Shown one piece after another: positions 53,665-61,769 of a stretch of DNA of 64,000 nt. Where the stretch lies: NCBI GenBank assembly GCA_017307375.1, contig JAFKFH010000003.1, forward strand, positions 434,001 to 498,000, written 5' to 3'. The notes beneath the pieces were generated by a model that was given only the letters and a program-made list of their open reading frames with translations, was not told the DNA's origin and ran no database searches. Origin of the DNA: Alphaproteobacteria bacterium (GTDB lineage: Bacteria; Pseudomonadota; Alphaproteobacteria; Ferrovibrionales; Ferrovibrionaceae). Positions within the stretch are counted from its first letter, which is position 1. Each line of letters begins with the position of its first letter. Both the position numbers and the translations under genes were made by a program.

Positions 53665-54996
53665 TCAGACGATGGCGGCGAGCACGGCCAGGGTCGCGAT
53701 CGCCGCCAGCGCCTGCACCAGCGTGCCGAGCGAGATCAGCACGAGACCGCCGCCGACGCGCAGCCGCGCGGTGCCGGCCACCAGCCAGAAATAGCCGTCG
53801 TTGACATGGCTGACCGCCATCGCGCCGGCGCCGATCGCCAGCGTCGCGGCGGCCCGCCCGGTCTCGCTGTCCAGGCCCAGCATGTCCAGCGCCGGCACGA
53901 CCATGCCGGCGGCGGTGATCACGGCGACCAGCGTCGATCCCTGCAGCGTCTTCATGATCGCGGCGACCAGGAACGGCACCAGCAGCCCGCCATGCCAGGT
54001 CAGCAGCCGTTCGGCGATCAGCTCGGCCATGCCGGTTTCCTGCAGCACCTTCTCGAACCCGCCGGCGGCACCGACGATCAGCAGCAGGCCCGCCGCCCGC
54101 AGGATCGCCTGCCCGACCCAGCCGTCCTCGGCGACGACGACCGCGTCCCAGCGCCAGGTCAGTATCAGGCAAAGCCCGACGCCCGCGGCCAGCAGCATCA
54201 CCGGGCGGCCGACGCCGATCAGCAGCTCGCGCGCCGGCCCGCCGCCGAACGGTTCGGACGCGATCTGCCCCAGGGTCTGCACGATCAGCAGGCCGAGCAT
54301 CGCGACGACCGGCAGCAGTGCCGCGGCAAGATGGCGCGGCCGCGGGACCGGCGGGGCGATCGGCCTGGGCAGGTCGTCGGGCAGGGCGATGCGCCGTCCG
54401 GCCAGCGCGACCCAGGCGGCGCCGGCCGCCGCGGCGACCAGCGCGGTGGGCAACCCCAGGGCCAGCACCCGCATCGGCGACGCCTCGAGGATGGCGACGC
54501 CGGCGATCGGGCCCGGTGCCGGCAGGATCAGGCCATGGCCGGCGACCAGCGCCAGGGCAAGGCCGACCGCCGCGACCACGGCGCCGCCGCGCGCGCTCCA
54601 GCCTGCCGCCTCGCGCCAGGCCGCCAGCGCGGCGAAAGCCGCCGAAGGCGAGGATGCCAGGCCCGAGACGAGGCCCACCAGCGTCATCGCCGGCGGGGCG
54701 CCGCGCCGGCGGGCCCAGCCGGTCGCCCAGGCGGCTAGCCGTGCCCCGGCCCCGGTCCGTTCGGCGATCGTCGCGACGATGGCGCCGGCGATGATGGCAA
54801 GCCCGGTGGTGTTCACCGCCTGCGCGAAGCCGTTGCCGAAGGCGCGGCCGAGCTGGGCGGTCCCCATGCCGGCGGCATAGCCGAAGGCCAGCGCGACGCC
54901 CGACAGTGCCAGCAGCGGATGCAGCCGCCGGCTGGCGCCCAGCAGGCTGAGCGCGGCGACGGCAGCCAGCAGGTAGAAAGCTTGCAGAAAGGGCAT
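53665..54996 (-). CDS. GntP family permease
   Basis: This inner-membrane protein has 443 residues and about 12 spans. The GntP-type motifs are ASSPSAAFAAL near residue 115, the segment TLQGSTLVAVITAAGM, and MAVSHVNDGYFWLVAG near residue 385. GntP carriers move gluconate or related sugar acids with protons. gntRK lie 34 kb away, so gluconate is plausible but not shown. It is convergent with the enoyl-CoA hydratase gene, with 3 bp between the stops. Confidence 0.88.
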   Translation of the reverse strand: MPFLQAFYLLAAVAALSLLGASRRLHPLLALSGVALAFGYAAGMGTAQLGRAFGNGFAQAVNTTGLAIIAGAIVATIAERTGAGARLAAWATGWARRRGAPPAMTLVGLVSGLASSPSAAFAALAAWREAAGWSARGGAVVAAVGLALALVAGHGLILPAPGPIAGVAILEASPMRVLALGLPTALVAAAAGAAWVALAGRRIALPDDLPRPIAPPVPRPRHLAAALLPVVAMLGLLIVQTLGQIASEPFGGGPARELLIGVGRPVMLLAAGVGLCLILTWRWDAVVVAEDGWVGQAILRAAGLLLIVGAAGGFEKVLQETGMAELIAERLLTWHGGLLVPFLVAAIMKTLQGSTLVAVITAAGMVVPALDMLGLDSETGRAAATLAIGAGAMAVSHVNDGYFWLVAGTARLRVGGGLVLISLGTLVQALAAIATLAVLAAIV

Positions 54997-55104
54997 CGAT
55001 GGCGGGTCCGGACCGGAGAGGGAAGGGCCTGCGATATTGCTTGAAGCCGAGGCGCGAGGCTACTGTGGCGGCATCGTTTCCTACAACGCGAAAGGCGCGC
55101 GTCC

Positions 55105-56358
55105 TTGATCCCGATTCCGGTCCTTCGCGCGCTGTTTCTCGCCGTCTTCGCCCTGTGCCTCGCCGGCCGCGCCGCCGCCGACCAGCCGGCGCCCGGCTTC
55201 GTCCGGGTCGAGGGCCGCAACTTCGTGACGCCGGACGGCCGGCCGATCCTGCTGAAGGGAATCAGCCTGGGCAACTGGCTGGTGCCCGAAGGCTATATGT
55301 GGAAATTCAAGGTTGCGTTGTCGCCCCGCCAGATCGGCCGCGCGGTCGAACGCATGCTCGGCCCGCAGGAGGCGGAAGCGTTCTGGCGGCGGTTTCGCGA
55401 GGAATACGTCACCGAGGCCGATATCCGCTTCATCAAGGCGGCCGGCTTCAACACGATCCGGGTGCCGCTGCATTTCGCCGAGTTCACGACGCCGGCCGCG
55501 CCGGGCGAGACGCCGCGCTTCGAGGGCGACGGCTATCGCCTGCTCGACCGCGTGATCGGCTGGGCCAAGGCCGCGGGGCTCTACGTCATCGTCGACCTGC
55601 ATGCCGCGCCGGGTGGCCAGACCGGCATCAACCAGGACGACAGCCCGGGCTATCCGCTGACCTTCTATGTTCCGGCGCACCGCCGGCTGACGGTCGCGCT
55701 GTGGCGGCATCTCGCCCAGCGCTATCGCGACGAGACGACGATTCTCGGCTGGGACCTGCTGAACGAGCCGATCTCGCCCTATCACGACATGGATTTTCTC
55801 AATCCCCGGCTCGAACCGTTCTACCGCGAGATCATCCAGGCGATCCGCGAGGTCGACCCCAACCACATCGCCATCATGGCGGGCGGCCAGTGGTCGACCA
55901 ATTTCAGCGTGTTCGGCGCGCCCTTCGCCCCGAACCTCGCCTATACCTACCACAAGTTCTGGGCCGCCTTGACCCGCGACCAGGTGCAGCCCTATGTCGA
56001 CTTCTCGCATCGCTGGAACGTGCCGATCTTCCTCGGCGAGACCGGCGAGCTGACCGACGACTGGAACCGCGGCTATCGGCTGCTGAACGAGGCCCACAAC
56101 ATTTCCTGGTCGTTCTGGACCTACAAGAACCTCGATTCGTCGTCGACCGTGGTCTCGATCCCGCGCCCCGACGGCTGGGACGAGGTGATCGCCATGGCCG
56201 ACACGCCGGACAAGGCGAAACCGATCCCGCGCGAGCGGGCGGTCGCGATCTTCCAGCAGTATCTGGCCGGCCTCAGCCTCGAGCAGGCCGACATCCGCTG
56301 GAGCTATCTCGCCTCGCTCGGCCTGGCCGACAGCCCGGCGGCGCTGAAGAAACCATAG
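55105..56358 (+). CDS. secreted glycoside hydrolase family 5 protein
   Basis: This protein has 417 residues with a Sec signal (LRALFLAVFALCLAGRAAA). The GH5 barrel follows: LLKGISLGNWLVPEGY, NTIRVPLHFAEF, and LYVIVDLHAAPGGQTG. The acid/base Glu lies in GWDLLNEPISP (Glu 221) and the nucleophile in IFLGETGEL (Glu 312). It resembles the exo-beta-1,3-glucanase/cellulase part of the family. The start is TTG 55105 after GAAAGG. The substrate polysaccharide is not certain. Confidence 0.9.
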   Translation: MIPIPVLRALFLAVFALCLAGRAAADQPAPGFVRVEGRNFVTPDGRPILLKGISLGNWLVPEGYMWKFKVALSPRQIGRAVERMLGPQEAEAFWRRFREEYVTEADIRFIKAAGFNTIRVPLHFAEFTTPAAPGETPRFEGDGYRLLDRVIGWAKAAGLYVIVDLHAAPGGQTGINQDDSPGYPLTFYVPAHRRLTVALWRHLAQRYRDETTILGWDLLNEPISPYHDMDFLNPRLEPFYREIIQAIREVDPNHIAIMAGGQWSTNFSVFGAPFAPNLAYTYHKFWAALTRDQVQPYVDFSHRWNVPIFLGETGELTDDWNRGYRLLNEAHNISWSFWTYKNLDSSSTVVSIPRPDGWDEVIAMADTPDKAKPIPRERAVAIFQQYLAGLSLEQADIRWSYLASLGLADSPAALKKP

Positions 56359-56399
56359 AAAAGAAACGCGGAGCCGTTCGCCGGGATGACGACCGGCAA

Positions 56400-57176
56400 T
56401 CAGGGCATCAGCCGGTTTTCGGTCAGCCAGCCGAAGATGCGGTCGAACATCAGATCCTCGGCCGGTTCGCCGAACATGAAATGGCTGAGGCCCGGGACGA
56501 CGTCGTAGGTCGCGTGCCGGCGGTAGCGATGGGCGATCGAGCGGACCGTGCCGGGCGAGCAGACGCGGTCGTCGCTGCCGGCCAGGCACAGCACCGGGCA
56601 GGCGACCTTGCGGGCGTCGACGGCGCTGGCATGGGTCGCATCGAGGCCCCAGTGCATCACCTCGAACAGCACGCGGCCCGATTCGGGGCCGAGCTGGGCG
56701 AAGGCTGCGCGGGCGCCGGCCTCGTCGAACTTGTCGAGCGAATAGGCACGCGCGATCTGCCAGTCGGGCCACAGCGTCTTGTCCCAGAAGCTGCCGGCCT
56801 GATAGAGGCCCAGCGCGCTCAGCACTTCCAGCGTGGTGGCCGGAAACACCCCCCAGGGGGCGACGGGGCCAAGCAGCACCGCGGCGCGTGCCCGATCCAG
56901 CGCGGCGAGCTGCTGGGCGAGCAGCCCGCCCAGCGAGTGCCCGATGACGATCGGCGCCTGGTCGAGATGCACGGTGACGGCAAGCAGGTCGGACAGATAG
57001 TCGGCCAGCGACAGCCGACCGAGCGCCTGGCCACCACGTTCGGGGCGCTTCTTGCCGTGCAGCGGCAGGTCGTGGGCGATGACGCGGAAACCGGCCTCGG
57101 TCAGCCGCCGGCCCAACCGGGCGAAGATCCAGCCGCCGGCGAAGGCGCCGTGGATCAGCAGGACCGTGCGGCTCAT
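56400..57176 (-). CDS. alpha/beta hydrolase
   Basis: This protein has 258 residues. The oxyanion region is VLLIHGAFAGGWIF. The nucleophile elbow GHSLGGLLAQQ has its Ser near residue 82. The acid lies in LAGSDDRVCSP and the His in GLSHFMFGE. No signal peptide, so it is cytoplasmic. The natural ester or thioester substrate is unknown. ATG 57176 is chosen; a GTG at 57185 overlaps the rppH stop region. Confidence 0.88.
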   Translation of the reverse strand: MSRTVLLIHGAFAGGWIFARLGRRLTEAGFRVIAHDLPLHGKKRPERGGQALGRLSLADYLSDLLAVTVHLDQAPIVIGHSLGGLLAQQLAALDRARAAVLLGPVAPWGVFPATTLEVLSALGLYQAGSFWDKTLWPDWQIARAYSLDKFDEAGARAAFAQLGPESGRVLFEVMHWGLDATHASAVDARKVACPVLCLAGSDDRVCSPGTVRSIAHRYRRHATYDVVPGLSHFMFGEPAEDLMFDRIFGWLTENRLMP

Positions 57177-57186
57177 GCCCGCCACG

Positions 57187-57672
57187 TCATGCGGGGATCG
57201 CCAGCCCGGCGAATTCCGCGACCACCATCTCGTACAGCGGCCGCTTGAACGGCACGATCAGCGACGGCGTCAGCCCGAGCGGCACCCAGCGCCAGTCGGC
57301 GAATTCCGCTTCGTGCGTGTCGAGGTCGATATCGTCGTCGTCGCCCAGAAAGCGCAGCGCGAACCACATCTGCCGCTGGCCGCGATAGCGACCGTGCCAG
57401 ACCTTGTCGGCGATGTCGCGCGGCAGGTCGTATTCGAGCCAGCCGCGGCTCTGGCCGATGATCTCGGCCTTGGTGGTGCCGACCTCCTCGCCCAGCTCGC
57501 GCAGCGCGGCCTCGGCCGGCGTCTCGCCCGCGTCGATGCCGCCCTGCGGCATCTGCCAGGCCGCCTCGTCGGTGTCGGTGCGGCGGCCGACGAAGACATG
57601 GCCCTCGCGGTTGAACAGGGCGATGCCGACCCCTTCGCGATAAGGGCGTTCGGCAAACGTTATCGACGACAT
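57187..57672 (-). CDS. rppH: RNA pyrophosphohydrolase (Nudix)
   Basis: This enzyme has 161 residues. It removes pyrophosphate from triphosphorylated 5' RNA ends, which triggers decay. The opening YREGVGIALFNREGHVFVGRR and AWQMPQGGIDAGETPAEAALRELGEEVGT contain the Nudix box with REUxEExGU. The later YDLPRDIADKVWHGRYRGQRQMWF is typical of RppH. ATG 57672 is 23 bp downstream of the deacetylase stop at 57696. Confidence 0.94.
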   Translation of the reverse strand: MSSITFAERPYREGVGIALFNREGHVFVGRRTDTDEAAWQMPQGGIDAGETPAEAALRELGEEVGTTKAEIIGQSRGWLEYDLPRDIADKVWHGRYRGQRQMWFALRFLGDDDDIDLDTHEAEFADWRWVPLGLTPSLIVPFKRPLYEMVVAEFAGLAIPA

Positions 57673-57695
57673 GGACTCCCCCAACAGGACTAAGG

Positions 57696-59066
57696 TCATT
57701 CGCGCTGGCGGCCGACCACGGCCGATACCGGCGCGAGGGCGACGCCGCGCCGGTACAGCTCGGCATGCCAGGCGATCAGGCGGTCGACGGTCAGCGGCAT
57801 GCCCGACGCGATCCCGACCGAGGCCCCGGACGCCTTGGCCAGCCGCTCCAGCTCGTCCAGCTTGGTATCGATCGCGGTGGTTGTCGCCTCGGAATCGACG
57901 AACCGGTTGTTCAGCGCCATGGCCATGCCGATGTCGCGGCCGATCCGCGGGCCGAGGCCCTTGGTCGACGACCGGCTGTCGACGAACAGCAGCCCGCGTT
58001 CCTGGATGCGGCCGAGCATCCGGCGGGCCGCCGCCTCGTCCTGCAGCGGCTTGGTGCCGAGCACGTCGATCAGGCCGACATACCCGGCCCCGCGCGACAT
58101 GATCCAGTCGAGCCGCGCCTCGTTGTCGGCCGGCGTCAGCGAGGTGTAGAGGGCGCGCGGACCGGGGTCGCTGGCCGGGTAGTCGGTCGGCTCGAGCGGC
58201 AGTTCGGTCAGGGTTTCGAACCCCTTGGCGCGGGCGCGGTTGAACAGCTCGCGCACGTTCGGCGCATAGGGCGAGATCGCCAGGGTGAAGCCGGGCGGCA
58301 GCCGGTCGAGCACCTGGTCGGTCTGGCCGCGCAACAGGCCGAGGCCGGTGACGACGACGGCGACGCGGACGCGATTCAGCCGGTCGTTGAACGGCCGGCC
58401 ATAGACCTGCCAGGGTATACGCCCGTCCTTGCCGATCATCGGCACCAGGCCGTTGCGGGTCTGCAGCTGCAGGGCGGCATCCGGCGCCGCGGGCAGGCCG
58501 CCCGACGGCCCGGTCTCGTATTCGGAGGCGGTAGCCGCTTCGGGTGCGCCGCGCTGCTCGGCCGGTGTCGCGCTGATCGGGGCGCCACGGTCGTCGGTCG
58601 CCTGGACCTGGGCCGGGGCCAGGGCCAGCACCAGGCTGTCGTCGTGGCGTGCCGGGGGCGGGGCGACGATCAGCCAGGCGGCAACCCCGCCGACGGTGAG
58701 CAGCAGCACGGCCCAGGCGCCGTAGAGCAGCTTGCGCCGCAGCGGCCAGCGCTCCTCGAGTTCGTCGTCGCCCTGGGCGATCAGTGCCGCCGGATCGATC
58801 CCGCGTTTCCAGAAGGCGAGCCGCTGCCACCAGCGCGGCTTCTGCTCCTCCCAGCCGAAGGCATCCTCGAATTCGTTGCGCGGCTTGCGGGTGAACAGGC
58901 CCTTGCCGCGATCGCGCAGCCGCTGCCAGCGCGACCGGTCATCCTCGGCGACCGGATCGGCCAGCCGCTCCATGTCGGGCGGCAATTCCAACTCGGGAAC
59001 GGCCTGGGCCTTGTCCCGGTTGGCATCGATCGCCTGCAGGCGGGCGATGAAATCGCTGGTGGCCAT
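57696..59066 (-). CDS. divergent polysaccharide deacetylase family protein
   Basis: This membrane-anchored protein has 456 residues. The cytoplasmic N-terminus (1-105) is charged, with one span near residues 112-132 (LLYGAWAVLLLTVGGVAAWLIVA). The C-terminal part is the divergent deacetylase domain: IPWQVYGRPFND, VAVVVTGLGLLRGQTDQVLDRLPPGFTLAISPY, LPLEPTDYPASDPGPRALYTSL, and YVGLIDVLGTK. Polysaccharide deacetylation is uncertain for this branch, whose metal ligands are partly changed. It sits between ctpA and rppH, a common order in alphaproteobacteria. Confidence 0.9.
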   Translation of the reverse strand: MATSDFIARLQAIDANRDKAQAVPELELPPDMERLADPVAEDDRSRWQRLRDRGKGLFTRKPRNEFEDAFGWEEQKPRWWQRLAFWKRGIDPAALIAQGDDELEERWPLRRKLLYGAWAVLLLTVGGVAAWLIVAPPPARHDDSLVLALAPAQVQATDDRGAPISATPAEQRGAPEAATASEYETGPSGGLPAAPDAALQLQTRNGLVPMIGKDGRIPWQVYGRPFNDRLNRVRVAVVVTGLGLLRGQTDQVLDRLPPGFTLAISPYAPNVRELFNRARAKGFETLTELPLEPTDYPASDPGPRALYTSLTPADNEARLDWIMSRGAGYVGLIDVLGTKPLQDEAAARRMLGRIQERGLLFVDSRSSTKGLGPRIGRDIGMAMALNNRFVDSEATTTAIDTKLDELERLAKASGASVGIASGMPLTVDRLIAWHAELYRRGVALAPVSAVVGRQRE

Positions 59067-59115
59067 CGTCGCGGCCGGGGATCAGCGTTTCATCGCGCGC
59101 GTCGCTCTCCCGCCG

Positions 59116-60450
59116 TCAGTTCGCCTTCGGCGCAGCCGGCGCGGCCGGAGCCGCCTGCGCGGTCACCGGCGCGATGCCGTTCAGCAGGTTGATCGCCTGC
59201 TGCAGCTGCGGGTCGGACTTCAGATCGGTCGGGATCGGGCCGGCCTCGCGCGGGCTGTTGTCGTCGCCGCGCTCGGCCTGGTCTTCGTCGCGCTGCCCGC
59301 CGAGATGCTTGGGCAGGTCGGCTTCGGACGGGCGCTTGGCCATGTTCTGGCCGTCGTCGACGCCCTGGCGGACGATGTAGTCGGGATCGATGCCCTTGGC
59401 CTGGATCGACCGGCCCGAGGGCGTGTAGTAGCGGGCCGTGGTCAGGCGCAGCGCCCCCTGGCCCTGCAGCGGGATGATGGTCTGGACCGAGCCCTTGCCG
59501 AACGACTTGGTGCCCAGGATCGCGGCCCGCTTGTGGTCCTGCAGCGCGCCGGCGACGATTTCCGAGGCCGAGGCCGAACCGCCGTTGATCAGCACCACGA
59601 CCGGCTTGCCGTCGACGATGTCGGGGCCCTTGGCGTTGTAGCGCTGGGCATCCTCGGCGCGGCGGCCGCGGGTCGAGACGATCTCGCCCTTTTCCAGGAA
59701 GTCGTTGGAGACCGCGATCGCCTGGTCGAGCAGGCCGCCGGGGTTGTTGCGCAGGTCGATGACCCAGCCCTTGACCTTGGACGGGCCGATCTCGGCCTTC
59801 AGCTGCTCGACCGCCTTCTTCAGGCCGACGTCGGTCTGCTCGTTGAAGCTGGTGATGCGGACATACCCGACATCGCCCTCGCGGCGCGAGCGCACGGCCT
59901 GCACCTTGATCTGGGCGCGGGCCAGCTCGACATCGAACGGTTCCTGGCCTTCGCGCAGGATGGTCAGCTTGATCTTGGAGTTGACCGGGCCGCGCATCTT
60001 GTCGACCGCTTCCGACAGGGTCAGGCCCTGGATCTGGGCGCCGTCGATCTGGCTGATCAGGTCGCCGGCGCGCAGACCGGCCTTGGCGGCGGGGGTGTCG
60101 TCGATCGGGGCGACGACCTTGACCAGGCCGTTCTCCATGGTGACCTCGATGCCCAGCCCGCCGAATTCGCCGCGGGTGGTCACCTGCATGTCCCGGAAGC
60201 TCTTCGGGTTCATGTAGGAGGAATGGGGGTCGAGTCCGGCCAGCATGCCGTTGACGGCGGATTCGACCAGCTGGTCGTCCTTGACCGGGTCGACATAGTC
60301 GGCGCGCACGCGCTCGAAGACGTCGCCGAACAGGTTGAGCTGGCGGTAGGTGTCCGACGAGGCGGCGAAGGTGCCGCTAGGCGAGGTCAGGAAGGATACG
60401 GCCCCGACCAGAGCCAGGGCGGCCACGCCACCGAGGAGGAAATTGCGCAT
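59116..60450 (-). CDS. ctpA: S41 family carboxy-terminal processing protease
   Basis: This periplasmic protease has 444 residues. The signal MRNFLLGGVAALALVGAVSFL is followed by a PDZ domain (about 95-175; GGLGIEVTMENGLVKVVAPI). The S41 catalytic domain has KGWVIDLRNNPGGLLDQA, INGGSASASEIVAGAL (catalytic Ser) and LGTKSFGKGSVQTI (catalytic Lys). The C-terminal tail is Ala/Pro-rich. ATG 60450 overlaps the envC stop (ATGA). It trims or clears envelope proteins, commonly peptidoglycan enzymes. Confidence 0.95.
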   Translation of the reverse strand: MRNFLLGGVAALALVGAVSFLTSPSGTFAASSDTYRQLNLFGDVFERVRADYVDPVKDDQLVESAVNGMLAGLDPHSSYMNPKSFRDMQVTTRGEFGGLGIEVTMENGLVKVVAPIDDTPAAKAGLRAGDLISQIDGAQIQGLTLSEAVDKMRGPVNSKIKLTILREGQEPFDVELARAQIKVQAVRSRREGDVGYVRITSFNEQTDVGLKKAVEQLKAEIGPSKVKGWVIDLRNNPGGLLDQAIAVSNDFLEKGEIVSTRGRRAEDAQRYNAKGPDIVDGKPVVVLINGGSASASEIVAGALQDHKRAAILGTKSFGKGSVQTIIPLQGQGALRLTTARYYTPSGRSIQAKGIDPDYIVRQGVDDGQNMAKRPSEADLPKHLGGQRDEDQAERGDDNSPREAGPIPTDLKSDPQLQQAINLLNGIAPVTAQAAPAAPAAPKAN

Positions 60451-61769
60451 CAACCATTCGCCTTTCTGTCGCCTTGCGCCAGCCAGGGCAGCGGATTGAC
60501 CGGCTCGCCCTTGTGCCGAAGCTCTACGTATAAACCTGGTCCGCCGCCCTCCCCGGCGGTACCGGCCCGTGCATCCTGGGGCCGCGCCTCGCCCGGGCGA
60601 TCGGCCGACCCCATCCTTCCGACCGGCTCGCCGGCGACGACGCGTTGCCCCACGCTGGCGTCGATGTCGGCGAAGCCCGACAAGAGACTATGATATCCGC
60701 CGCTATGCGCGATGATCAATAGCTGCCCGTATCCTTTGAACGGGCCGGCAAAAACCACCCGGCCGGCCGCCGGCGCGGTGACCTGGGCGCCGGCGCGCGT
60801 CGCGATGACGATGCCGCGCCGCGGCGCCCCGCTCTCCGTGGTTTCGCCGTAGCGTCCGACGATGCGGCCGCGCGCCGGCAGGCTCAGCGCGGCGAGCTTC
60901 ACATTCTCGTCATCGTCGGGATCAGGGGCGGCCTGGCGGGCCGGCGGCGGGGGGGCCGACTGGGCGGCCGCCGCGGCCGCGGCGGCGCGGGCGCGCGCCT
61001 CGGCCTCGGCCCGGGCGCGCTCGGCCCGCTCGCGGGCTTCCTGTTCGCGCCGCTTGCGCTCGGCCTCGGCCAGGCGCTCGATCAGGGTCTTCAGGTCGGC
61101 GGCCTCGCGCGCCAGCGCCTGGGCGCGGCGGCCTTCCTCGCGGCTCTCGCTGGCGACCTTCAGGCGATTGGCCTGCAATTCGCCGCGCAGCCGGTCCAGC
61201 CGGGCACGCTCGTCGTCCAGCGCCGCGATCTCGCGGCCCAGCCGTTCCTGCTGGCGGGCGACGTCGGCCCGCAACGAGGCCAGCTGCACCAGGTCCTCGC
61301 GCACCGCATCGGCGCGCGCCTTGATTTCCGGGGCGACGGCGGCGAGCAGCTGGGCCGAGCGGACCATGTCGATCGCCTGGCCCGGCGCGGCCAGCAGCGC
61401 CTGCGGCGGCCGCCGGGTCAGCCGCGCCAGGGCGTCGAGCGTCAGGCCCAGCTCGGTGCGCCGGGCTTCCAGCGCCGCGGTCTTGGCCGCCTCCTCCTCC
61501 AGCAGGTTGGCCAGCCGGGCCTCGACCGCCGCGACGGCTTCTTCCTGGGCCTGGACGGTCCGGGCGACCTGGACCGATTTCTGGCGCAGCTCGACCATCT
61601 CCTGGTCCAGCTTGCGGGCCGAGGCCTCCAGTTCCTGCCGGCGCTCCTGCGATTCCTTCAGATTCTGCTGAACCTGGTTCAGCTTGTCCTTCGGCGCGTC
61701 CTGGGCCCAAGCCTCCGCCGTCCCCGCCGCCAGGGCGAGGAGGGCGAGGCCAAGGGCTAGGTCACGCAA
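60450..61769 (-). CDS. envC: EnvC-type murein hydrolase activator (degenerate LytM domain)
   Basis: This secreted protein has 439 residues. The signal LALGLALLALAAGTAEA is followed by long coiled coils (about 25-265), then an Ala-rich linker. The LytM fold (about 290-430) has RRGIVIATRAGAQVTAPAAGRVVFAGPFKGYGQLL. The first zinc motif HxxxD is replaced by RRGIVI, as in E. coli EnvC, so it probably activates amidases rather than cutting itself. The start is TTG 61769, with GGAG upstream, overlapping the gpmI stop. Confidence 0.88.
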   Translation of the reverse strand: MRDLALGLALLALAAGTAEAWAQDAPKDKLNQVQQNLKESQERRQELEASARKLDQEMVELRQKSVQVARTVQAQEEAVAAVEARLANLLEEEAAKTAALEARRTELGLTLDALARLTRRPPQALLAAPGQAIDMVRSAQLLAAVAPEIKARADAVREDLVQLASLRADVARQQERLGREIAALDDERARLDRLRGELQANRLKVASESREEGRRAQALAREAADLKTLIERLAEAERKRREQEARERAERARAEAEARARAAAAAAAAQSAPPPPARQAAPDPDDDENVKLAALSLPARGRIVGRYGETTESGAPRRGIVIATRAGAQVTAPAAGRVVFAGPFKGYGQLLIIAHSGGYHSLLSGFADIDASVGQRVVAGEPVGRMGSADRPGEARPQDARAGTAGEGGGPGLYVELRHKGEPVNPLPWLAQGDRKANG

